From assembly GCA_022925895.1 (NCBI GenBank), contig JAKSYS010000625.1:1-36964 (forward strand): a stretch of DNA of 36,964 bases, written 5' to 3'. The stretch comes from Fragilaria crotonensis (taxonomy: Eukaryota > Bacillariophyta > Fragilariophyceae > Fragilariales > Fragilariaceae). The notes beneath the pieces are model-generated. The model was not told the origin of the DNA. It did not search any database and was given only the letters and a program-made list of their open reading frames with translations. Both the position numbers and the translations under genes were made by a program. Positions 19,674-28,885 of this stretch are shown here, piece after piece; the first letter of the stretch is position 1, and every line of letters begins with the position of its first letter.

Positions 19674-20067
19674 ACGTACTCTTTGTACTGTAAAAATGGA
19701 TAACAGGTAATCATGTACTACTAGTACTGTACTACACTCGTAGTAGAAGCCATCATAATAATATAAGTAGTCATATACGTCGTATCATATATATTATGAT
19801 TTTTTATGATCAATGATACATAATAATACACGTTCACAGATACAATTTCATTCATCTAAGTGTCTGTGGATAAAGTACATGAGTAAAAATGCATAAAATA
19901 TATATAGTATCATACGAATCACTGAGTTCGGCAAATCCCATCAAGTCTCTCTCAATTCTCCTTGTGAGTTTGTGAATTAAGTCCAGGAAAAAAATCCAGA
20001 AATCAAGGCGCGGAACCAAATTCCATCATAGAGACAAACTCTCGCACCTCGAATTGCAAGGATTCAA
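19674..20067. other. AT-rich intergenic region upstream of A3
   Basis: Strongly AT-rich with TACTGTA words and runs such as CATATATATTATGA and AAAATATATATAGTATC (near 19898), which could serve as core promoter sequence for A3. No gene is supported. Confidence 0.4.
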
Positions 20068-20125
20068 TTCATTCTCTTCATGGTTGTTGTGCATCACTTG
20101 ACCTAGTGTCTCGAAAGTCCAAGCC

Positions 20126-22017
20126 ATGAGATTCACCTTTTCAAAAAGGAAGAAAGAACTGTCGAGTGAGAATGATCAAAAGTTGATTAACAGTGCCTTT
20201 GATGGAAATCTCCAGGAGGTTCGTGACCTGTTACGAGCGGGAGCCAATGTGAATGCACAACGTGATAGTGATGGTGTAACTGCCCTCTACATGACGAGTC
20301 AAAAGGGCCATTTGGATGTTGTCCGCGAGTTGCTCCGGAATAACGATGTGGATGTGAATCTCCGACGCACTGATGATGGTGGTTCAACAGCCCTATACAT
20401 TGCGAGTTGTAATGGCCATATGGAAGTCGTCTGCGAGCTGCTCCGAAACAACAAGGTGGATGTGAATCTCCCAAAAACAGACGGTACGACCGCTCTTTTC
20501 ATTGGAAGTTGCAATGGTCATGTGGAGGTTGTCCGCGCGTTGCTCGAAAACAAAGAGGTAGATGTGAACCTCCAACGTACTGATGATGGGGTAACAGCCC
20601 TCTACATGGCGAGTCAAGATGGCCATATGGATGTTGTCCGCGAGTTGCTCCGGAATAACGATGTGGATGTGAATCTCCGACGCACTGATGATGGTGGTTC
20701 AACAGCCCTATACATTGCGAGTTGTAATGGCCATATGGAAGTCGTCTGCGAGCTGCTCCGAAACAACAAGGTGGATGTGAATCTCCCAAAAACCGACGGT
20801 ACGACCGCTCTTTTCATTGGAAGTTGCAATGGTCATGTGGAGGTTGTCCGCGCGTTGCTCGAAAACAAAGAGGTAGATGTGAACCTCCAACGTACTCGTG
20901 ATGGGGTAACAGCACTCTACATGGCGAGTCAAAATGGCCATATGGATGTTGTCCGCGAGTTGCTCCGAAACAAAGAGGTAGATGTTAACCTCCAACGTGC
21001 TGATGATGGGGTAACAGCACTCTACATGGCGAGTCAAAATGGCCATATGGATGTTGTCCGCGAGTTGCTCCGGAATAACGATGTGGATGTGAATCTCCGA
21101 CGCACTGATGATGGTGGTTCAACAGCCCTATACATTGCGAGTTGTAATGGCCATATGGAAGTCGTCTGCGAGCTGCTCCGAAACAACAAGGTGGATGTGA
21201 ATCTCCCAAAAACAGACGGTACGACCGCTCTTTTCATTGGAAGTTGCAATGGTCATGTGGAGGTTGTCCGCGCGTTGCTCGAAAACAAAGAGGTAGATGT
21301 GAACCTCCAACGTACTGATGATGGGGTAACAGCCCTCTACATGGCGAGTCAAGATGGCCATATGGATGTTGTCCGCAAGTTGCTCGGAATAACGATGTGG
21401 ATGTGAATCTCCGACGCACTGATGATGGTGGTTCAACAGCCCTTTACATTGCGAGTTGTAATGGCCGTGTGGAAGTCGTCTGCGAGCTGCTCCGAAACAA
21501 CAAGGTGGATGTGAATCTCCCAAAAACCGACGGTACGACCGCTCTTTTCATTGGAAGTTGCAATGGTCATGTGGAGGTTGTCCGCGCGTTGCTCGAAAAC
21601 AAAGAGGTAGATGTGAACCTCCAACGTACTGATGATGGGGTAACAGCCCTCTACATGGCGAGTCAAAATGGTCACGTGGAAGTCGTCCGCGAGTTGCTCC
21701 AAAACATCAAGGTGGATGTGAATCTCCAACGTACTAATGGTACAACAGCCCTTTACATTGCGTGTCAAGAAGGCCATGTGGAAGTTGTCCGCGAGTTGCT
21801 CCGAAACAGCGATGTTAATGTGAATCTCCAAATGACTGGTGGTGTTACAGCCCTTCACGCTGCAAGTCAAAAAGGCCATGTGGAAGTTGTCCGCGAGTTG
21901 CTCCGAAACAGCGATGTTAATGTGAATCTCCAAATGACAGGTGGTGTTACAGCCCTTCACGCTGCAAATCAAAATGGCCATTTGGAAGTTGTCCGCGAGT
22001 TGCTAAGAACAAGATAG
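20126..22017 (+). pseudogene. Ankyrin-repeat protein A3 (18 repeats, frameshifted mosaic)
   Basis: Starts at ATG 20126 with a basic leader (FSKRKKE) and an N-cap. Twelve repeats in the A2 style follow, until a missing C near 21385 (TTGCTCGGAAT where every paralogous unit has TTGCTCCGGAAT) shifts the frame. Translation of the first frame ends at 21406. The repeats continue in the -1 frame from 21397 to a TAG ending at 22017. The 315-bp three-repeat unit is present about four times, once with an extra 105-bp repeat (starts near 20348, 20663, 21083, 21397). The last repeats (ALHAASQKGH, VNLQMTGGV) are almost identical to the end of A1, including the same truncating lesion, so A3 is an A2/A1 mosaic. 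If the deletion at 21385 is an assembly error, this is a 630-residue protein. Confidence 0.8.
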
Positions 22018-22069
22018 AATAAAATAAAATAGAACCTAATTATTGGGTTATTACTAAGAACAAGATAGA
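22003..22069 (+). repeat. 16-bp direct duplication around a 35-bp insertion
   Basis: CTAAGAACAAGATAGA occurs at 22003-22018 and again at 22054-22069, with a 35-bp AT-rich insert between. A1 has a single copy at the equivalent place. The net gain is 51 bp, which keeps the downstream frame. It could be a target-site duplication of a tiny element, a filler insertion at a repaired break, or a slipped duplication. Confidence 0.85.
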
Positions 22070-23690
22070 TTTGAATCTACAACGTCGTGATAATGGTTTA
22101 ACAGCTCTTGCTGTTGCTATCAAGAATAATCACGAGAGCATTGTCCTTCTCTTGATGGGACACACACGGAGATCGAGAAGCGTCTCGAGAAGTAAGCGCG
22201 GAATCGCCATATGTGTGCAGAATGTACACAGGCTTTGAAAGAGAATCCCCGTCGACATGATCTCGAAGGGGATGCGCTTATCAAGAGGAAAAATGTTGGG
22301 TCGATATCGGTTGCTCTCCTCTGCGCTGCTAAATGTAGTCGTTGTTCAGCGAATCACAAAAGGATGGATGAGACTATCAAGAAGGAGATCGGTGACACAA
22401 CGCTCGATAAGGCTCGCGACTAGTGAAATGTTATGTTGCACGTTGATTGAAGGTATACATCAAGAAGATCTATGTGATGAACACAACGTTACGCTGCTCC
22501 TGTCGACCTTTTCCTTGGAACACACTCAGCAATGTCTGGGATCCGACAGTCTTGGATTTGTTGCATTTGCCAAATACACTGAAAATCGGGCTGAACGAAA
22601 GCCATTGGACGAATGGATGCACGGAATTGAATTCAAATTGGGATAGGTTTTATTTCCCTTGGGCAGAACCACCAGGAAGTGCTAGAGAGGTGTTGGCGAT
22701 GGGATTGAACCAGTTCTTGGTGGCACTGGCACTACTCTCAGCTGAGCAGTTCCAAAAGTGACCAAATCAGAACATGTCGGTTGACAAGAATGACCAGCGC
22801 AAATCCAAAAAGTCGAATGAGACATGCTGTGAAGCAAAGATACAGCGCCATTATTCTGTGCACACTCGGGGTTGAACAAGGCTACGAAACGTTGGACATC
22901 GAGATGCCTCGACCATGGATTGCGACGACGATAGCACCTTGGGTGCAATTGTGCCTATTGGCCTTTTTCTTTCCGATCTAAAATCATTCATTTCTTGATC
23001 AATCCGAAATGGTGAAAGACTTTTCTTCCTTCTGCGGTTGAGGTGGCATTGACTGCAAGGTTGGAGCATAGTGTGATGCTCTTTCTTGATTGAGGATTAG
23101 GCCGTGCCAATTGAAAAATCCGATCATACGCACATGCTTGACGCAGGCGGTGCATTCCTGTCAATCGCCGAAACGATCAAACAGAATGCGAATAGTGTTG
23201 GAAAGCCGAATGGTTCTTGTTCGCCTTCTGAATGGAACCTCCATTTGGATGAAGGGTATGAATGATGCTCACTTGTTAGTGTGGGCCTGACGTTTTTGCG
23301 CGTCTTTTGTGAAGCTGGTTGAGCAGCGATATTATTCCTCGAGTAGGATACGTTGGCATGGATAAAACACATTCGGGAATGAACCGTATACATAAGAGTG
23401 ACAACACTTCACCACCGGAATGACACGTTGTCCTGCGATTCCAAAGAACAAACGACGACGAACGTCGATTCTTCGCGGCTGGTTGGAACTCCTGGTGCCT
23501 GTTGGAGTGCCACAAAAACAAACTCTCCTTGCTTTTGTCACGGATGATGGGTGCAACGGAACATTTGAACTGAAAATGCTGGGACTACACTTTGGCGCGA
23601 GGAGCACTTCTTGTCAGTGGAATTGGATTTGAATGTTGACATTTTGCGACGGCGTGACTTGCTAGATCCTTGTCCGGAGTGACCACCCAC
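22070..23690 (+). pseudogene. Disabled C-terminal tail and module downstream of A3
   Basis: The first part repeats the A1 tail: a last ankyrin unit, a one-base break near 22157, an in-frame TAA after EIEKRLEK, then an open stretch 22211-22423 (MCAECTQALKENPRR to DTTLDKARD) that matches the A2 C-terminus and extends past it. The next part repeats the decayed module (LDEWMHGIEF, ALALLSAEQF, GYETLDIEMPRPW). From about 23330 onward it matches the A2 flank more closely than the A1 flank. Not translated as a continuation of A3 without several corrections. Confidence 0.55.
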
Positions 23691-24220
23691 TCTCGTGTCG
23701 CGTTCACAAACTTATGTATATATATTTGTGTGTAGCTCATCGCACTTGCGCATACTGTTAATCCTCATTTGCTACATGTGCGGCTCGTCGCGTTCGAATT
23801 CATGACTGTTATGCGCAGATGCTGTGAGGTACAAAAGCAGAACGAGGATTGCAGATACTGTGTCTGTCGCAGTTTCGCTGAAAGGACAAAGTCGACTCGC
23901 AGCCTCGTGGTAACTTGCAAATAGACCTTATCGTCAGAAATGTTTCATCATGTCCAAGATTTGGTACATTTGTGCACCACCCCGGAGTATACACAATGTA
24001 TTTACATAGCATGCATACCGGTAGCGAAGAATGGCTCCAAGCTCCAAGCTTCCACCAAGTATAATATGTACTCCTACGACTTGGGTACCGGTACGTTATA
24101 GGAGCATGTATGTATGGGTGCAGTCGTGATTTCTTGTACATGTGTCTGTCACACACAACAAGAGCAACCCGTGTAGATCGATCCGAAAACGTACCCTTGG
24201 ATTCGCACGAAAAACGGCGC
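23691..24220. other. Duplicated spacer (pairs with 16646-17050)
   Basis: Same order of blocks as behind A2, with an additional insertion rich in GGTACC/CCGGTA words near 23990-24095. No gene is supported. A short ATG-initiated frame from 24110 runs into the A4 relic, but its first part corresponds to non-coding spacer in the paralogue. Confidence 0.5.
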
Positions 24221-24262
24221 TCATTGATTCTTCATGGTTTTTGTGCACCCCTTGACCTTGTG

Positions 24263-25025
24263 TCTATCTTTTCGAAAAGGAAGAAGCAGTGGAGTGAGCA
24301 TGATGAAAAGTTGAATTACTATGCCATTGATGGTAATGTCCAGAAGGTTCGTGACTTGTTATGAGCGGGAGCCAATGCGAATGCTCAATATGATAGAAAT
24401 GGTGAAACAGCCCTTTACTTCGCGAGTCACTTTGGCCATGCGGAAGTCGTCCGCGCGTTGCTTCAAAACAAAAACTTGGATGTTAATCACCAATTGGCTG
24501 CTACTGGGGAAACAGCCCTTTTCATTGCGAGTCAAAATGGCCGTTTGGAAGTCGTCCGCGCGTTGCTCCAGAACAACAAGGTGGATGTGAACATCCAACA
24601 TACTAATGGATTTACTGCTCTGGATATTGCGCTCCAAAAAAAACACGATTATGTTGTACTCCTCTTGAAAAAAACACAAGGGGAAAGAGAAGAATGGTCT
24701 TGATAAAGAAGAGCGCAAGGATGATGAACGGAAGCTGGCCATGGAAGAGAAGCGCCGTCCACAAGAGTTGTTGAATAGAACGCCTGCAACAGGAAGTGTA
24801 GCTGGGCAGCGAGTGGCAGGCAACCCCCCCCCTCGTCAAAACGATAACAGCCCTTCCAGCGATGACGCCGCGATTGAAAAGGACCGAAGCAAGCTGTTCA
24901 ATGTGATGAGTAGCACCTCCAAGGATCATGATCCTGTTGAACTCTCTCGTGCATGCACGGTTTTCATGTCTCTAGTGGGTACGGCAAAGTCGAAAATGAA
25001 GTTTGTTGATACTCACTTTTTTTAA
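24263..25025 (+). pseudogene. Ankyrin relic A4 with kinase-linker remnant
   Basis: The frame IFSKRKKQWSEHDEKL resembles the start of A3 but lacks the start codon. It meets a TGA at 24362-24364 where paralogues have CGA in LLRAGA. It then continues through about three ankyrin repeats (ETALYFASHFGHAEVV, ETALFIASQNGRLEVV, FTALDIALQKKHDYVV) to 24703. After a further frame change (net +1 or -2), an open stretch encodes a charged linker, LDKEERKDDERKLAMEEKR, and IEKDRSKLFNVMSSTS...PVELS. That is the counterpart of the pre-kinase linker of the family B locus (32320-32410). The match stops at ELS, just where the kinase would begin, and the sequence passes into the flank of D2. Confidence 0.65.
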
Positions 25026-25187
25026 TCGAACAGCACATTTTCTATACAAACGACCACTTGATACTTATCAGATCACACTATCTGTCGCAAAACGCCCGAG
25101 TTCTACGAAATATTCATTGTTTATAGATCAACAGCATCACAATTTTAATTTGTTCCTTTCTGAATTGAATCGACCACTTCCGCAAAG
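24969..25187 (+). repeat. Duplicated 5' flank of D2
   Basis: Paralogous to 11165-11387 in front of D1. It begins right where the A4 pre-kinase linker breaks off, which marks the edge of the D duplication unit. Confidence 0.7.
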
Positions 25188-25712
25188 ATGATGCCTGAAG
25201 AAGTGTTTGATGCCGATAATGCCCTGCTTGAAGATGTTTTGAAGGGAAATGGTGAGGAACACCTCTTTAAGAAGATGATGGAACTCGCCGTTCACGCGGA
25301 AGATTACCCGGCCATGATATTTGCCTGGCAGAACGTGGAAGTCTTTGTTCAGGCTATTCAGTTGGCTCAAGCTCAAGCTGCGGCTCCAGGAGGGTTGCCA
25401 TTACCACCTGATCCGCTTGGTCTTTCTGCAGGAGTGAACGTGCAGAATTTCAAGGAAGCCGTGCTAGAATATGCACGAGCCCCAGAAGCTCCTGCACGTC
25501 TTGGCACCACGTGTCTTCCATGCTCCTCTTCCGCTTCGTTGGGCTACGTGGGGGCTATGCTTAGTAGGCTCAACCATGAGCCGTGGATCCAGCGCATCAT
25601 GGCCGTCGGAGTGCCAAATTCGCTTGCGATTGCACACGTCTACGTGCCTCGGGCTAGTACGAATATTCTAGAAAGATCCATCCGCAACTTTCCGAATAGC
25701 TTGTGGGATTAG
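25188..25712 (+). CDS. Family D protein of unknown function, D2
   Basis: A 174-residue open frame from ATG 25188 (MMPEEVFDADNALLEDVLKG) to TAG 25712. It is the most compact and probably ancestral form of the family. It shares all blocks with D1 and ends at PNSLWD. The N-terminal 60 residues look helical and acidic, the centre is Ala/Pro-rich (AQAAAPGGLPLPPDP), and the C-terminal half carries GTTCLPCSS and EPWIQRIMAVGVPNS. No known catalytic motif, signal peptide or membrane span is seen. The middle block is also fused, as a relic, behind the kinase-locus module at 34590-34920. The family may therefore derive from, or be a continuation of, that C-terminal module. Confidence 0.65.
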   Translation: MMPEEVFDADNALLEDVLKGNGEEHLFKKMMELAVHAEDYPAMIFAWQNVEVFVQAIQLAQAQAAAPGGLPLPPDPLGLSAGVNVQNFKEAVLEYARAPEAPARLGTTCLPCSSSASLGYVGAMLSRLNHEPWIQRIMAVGVPNSLAIAHVYVPRASTNILERSIRNFPNSLWD

Positions 25713-26110
25713 TTCGGTCCTTGAAGAAACGAGTCAAGTGCCTTTTTTCAATCCATTGCTTTTTATGGATTATTTACATCGATACCTTCTCTAAACGATT
25801 CCTTCCTATCTCAAGGTTTCATTGCAGGAGCGAAATCGTTTGCGGGTACAGTAGCAATCGAGGAGATGAGTAATAGAATTCCGTATTAAATCGTCCAAGG
25901 CATTTGTAGTAGTGTATCCATTTGTCGTGACTGATGTGAGAATGTGCGACCGGGGTAAGGCACACCCTCATGACAGTCTGAATCGATACTGATGCTGTGA
26001 TGTTATGGTTGACTCTAGGATTTACATCAATCTTAAACCGCCGAGTTCACTTTGCACTTGACCAAGGATCACTCCTTGGCCCATTTGTAAAGTGCAATAT
26101 CCAATGCATT
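25713..26110 (+). repeat. Duplicated 3' flank of D2 (pairs with 34925-35290)
   Basis: Blocks such as GTTCGGTCCTTGAAGAAACG, TATGGATTATTT.CATCGATACCTT, TGTCGTGACTGATGTGA and CACTCCTTGGCCC occur in the same order behind D3. The duplication unit thus covers gene and 3' flank. No separate gene is supported. Confidence 0.7.
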
Positions 26111-26204
26111 TCGTCGAACCGTGCAGTCATACATTGCATCATACGGTTCCGCTCTTCCTCCTCACGACGCCTCTCATGTTCTATGCATTCCTCTTAATCG
26201 ACAT

Positions 26205-26330
26205 TTCATATCATCATATGACCAATTCCTCCTGGATGACTAACAGGATTGATGAAAAAGTAAGGAAAGCATCAGAGAGATCAATTGATATAATGCTTGT
26301 GTCGATATGTGAGGGTTGAACACGTCCACT
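26205..26330 (+). pseudogene. Relic of the 3' end of the orphan gene at 17328-18578
   Basis: ATATGACCAATTC, CTGGATGACTAACAGGATTG, ATGAAAAAGTAAGGAA and GAGGGTTGAAC align with the last codons and 3' flank of the orphan gene (18540-18640). Only this end is left. Stops interrupt the frame. Confidence 0.6.
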
Positions 26331-26464
26331 GCTGTAAAAAGAGATATACTGTGTATAAAGAACTCGAAATCCAATTTACGTACTGCCACTGTTCCCATGT
26401 CTACCGGTAGTAGAGGAACTCGACCCATACGGTAGCGCCATAATCGGTATTAGCGCACATACTA

Positions 26465-26960
26465 CTACTGTACTTGTACCAGCTGTCGAATGGACTTTAC
26501 GCCTTGGATCGCCTTGTCTCGTGCCCATTTGATACTAGCTTTTGCCAGAGGACCATCTACGTCAATTGCTAACCAATTTCTATTGAACCATGGTGGTTTT
26601 TCCAAATGAGCATTCATATCCGGATACAATAATTCCTGAACGTTTGGCTGCATCAACGCCTTCTTGTCATAAATGTATGTCGCGTAGGTCTCGTTGAATG
26701 TTTCTGACTTCAATTGCTTGTTGACTAACCGTTGCTCCATTGGAGTTCATGATTCCCAAGGATCCATAGGAGGCGCCATTGATCCCGTATCTCTCCAATA
26801 ATGGATACCTGCCACCGTGTACCTGTCCAAGCTTTTATCCGAGATGTATCCGACGTTTGTGAGTAAAACTCATCTTGCACATGACTCCATTCGAGACAAA
26901 ACCTTCCCAGAACAACATGGCGCCAACCCACTTCGTTTGGATGACGAATGTGTATCAGCC
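26465..26960 (-). mobile_element. Retroelement remnant (C-terminal part, degenerate)
   Basis: On the minus strand, 26931-26725 reads GTRWQVSIIGEIRDQWRLLW followed by NHEL. After a one-base break near 26735, 26740-26465 continues with VQELLYPDMNAHLEKPPWFN and a terminal helix KAIQGVKSIRQL. This W..IVIGEIW.QW..LW / LL.D....HL..P.W...W arrangement is what I associate with the region after the reverse transcriptase in diatom retroelements; this is from memory of the family and not verified. No reverse transcriptase or nuclease domain is left. Confidence 0.45.
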
Positions 26961-27237
26961 GATGGACCTATGTCGGAAATATCTCTGAATTCAACAGAAA
27001 CGGATCGCCATGGGTTAGCCATCCGTTGATCCCCCCGAGCAAGACGCGTGCAAGCAAGGCCCTGGTGCAAAGCATCATAGTGGCGCACATGTGGACAGCA
27101 CACAGACCTTGCTTTGGCGTGACAAATGAGCCGTCAGAGATGAGCCATGAGTCATCCGTCAGTCACGTCTCAGCCAACATTTTGATTTCAATCGACGCTA
27201 CGCTTCGTGTTGTTCCGTTTCAAAGGAGTCTACGCAT
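26961..27237. other. Unassigned, possibly older retroelement sequence
   Basis: Minus-strand frames with many stops continue from the adjacent remnant. No motif is strong enough to name. Confidence 0.3.
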
Positions 27238-28040
27238 TATGGGTCATACGCTTTCACTTGATTCGCAATGGATTGAGAACGCCAGAGATGCTATTAATCT
27301 CGTCGAGGTTCTTGAGCTCTTTCGCAAGTGGGAGACGAATTTGAATGCCATGGATAAATACGGTTAAACAGCTCTCATCTGTGCGAGCTGGAAGGGCTAT
27401 TTGGAGGAGTCTCGTGCTTTATTGAATGAAGACAAAGTGGTTTGTGAATGCCAAAGGAGATTGCGACAATACAACTCTCCTTGCGACAACACTGCTCTTA
27501 TTGGGGCAAGCTTGACGGGCCATTCGGAAGTCATGTCGTTCGTGCTCTATTCTATATATCGCGACGAGGTGGATATACACGTTACGAATGACAAGAGTGA
27601 AACAGCTCATGATGTGGCTCGCGACGACCGTACGAATGATTATAATGTTCCTCTCTTAATTGAGACATTGCCCTTATCGGGGCTACCAAGAATAGCCGCG
27701 TCGTCGAAGTGGTTCGTGCTTTATGGAAGCATATAAAACATGTGGATGTGAATATGCATCACTATCGCGAATGATGGTCAGGACAGAGCTCACCAGCGCT
27801 TCCAAGAATGGCCATGTCAAAGTGGTTCATGCCATCTTGAATAACGAGGGGGGGGATGTGAATATTTAGAATAATGATGGCGACACAACCCTTATCGGGG
27901 ATCGACACAATAAATAATGATACTGTAGCTTGTCTCTTGCAGGAGCACACACATAAGCATGAAGTGTAACAAGAAGCGTCTCTAGTAAGAAGAGCGGAAT
28001 CGCCGCAAGGATGATGAACGCATGAACTTTGACGTGAGAG
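27238..28040 (+). pseudogene. Decayed family B ankyrin gene
   Basis: The sequence begins with an N-cap-like IENARDAINLVEVLELF. It then shows repeats NAMDKYG-stop-TALICASWKGY, TALIGASLTGHSEV, SETAHDVARDD, then ASKNGHVKVVHAILNN and VDVNI-stop-NNDGDT in changing frames, and ends with a VACLLQEHTHK C-cap. At least four in-frame stops and several shifts are visible (TAA in AAATACGGTTAAACAGCT; TAG in AATATTTAGAAT). This is clearly dead and much older than the neighbouring locus. It shows that family B was here before the present copy. Confidence 0.75.
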
Positions 28041-28885
28041 CCTACCGGTAGTAGAGCCCTTCGATAGGCACGCTTTACATATCATTTATATTCGGCATGC
28101 ATTGTTGGTTGCAACGAGATGATGACAACAATATGATCCGCAGGTCCTACTACCGGTAGTATAATTTAACAACACAAAGCACCGAATACATTCTCGAATC
28201 GCTAGCAAATCTTCATGGACTTTTTGTCATTTCATTCTGCGCTGGCGTTTTCTTCAATTCCGCTTTTCAGCCTTAGGAAACAATGACATTGTAACGCACC
28301 AACAGCGCTTATTTGTTGTTGGAGAAAAGGGGTGCCGTTCCGAGCTGATTTGTTGTCTGTGTCATATATGGCGAATGTGGCATATGAACGCAATCGGCTA
28401 AACGTTGACAGCCCCGTTCCTCCTAGCTAGTTGAACCTAAAGAACTTCAGTTGACTGTTTGCTGCTGTGGAGTTCTCCTTTGGAACACTGTCTCCATCGC
28501 CGTCGCCGTCGTCGTCAATCTAATGGTCATTACAGGTACACATCGGTTTAGTTGTCAGTTCAGCGGCATGCATACACGCACTTACTGCATACGTACATGA
28601 ATATACTCGTTCTCGTATGGTATACGGTAGAACGAGTATGTACATGTACTGTTGTAGCCTTGTTGCATGTTGCATGCGCTTCCATACATAAAAAGAAACA
28701 AATACGGTTAATCGTGATATGTGATGAGAAAAATTCGGATCTCTTGATGTTGTGAATCTATGAAGAAGTCGTCCCAGCTGAAATCTCTCAAAGGCGTGCA
28801 TTTCTCTCGTGGCCATTTGTGCCGCCATTTGGCACTCTTTGCAGACCATTATCGGTGCACAGACACAATAAGCTGACTGTGTATT
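28041..28885. other. Intergenic, upstream region of the family B locus
   Basis: Contains two short palindromes, CTACCGGTAG (near 28041 and 28149), the same word as at 26401. Also contains a GCCGTCGCCGTCGTCGTC stretch near 28499 and repeated ACGAGTATGTACATGT words near 28631. The last 100 bases before ATG 28886 hold no clear TATA box. Confidence 0.4.
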
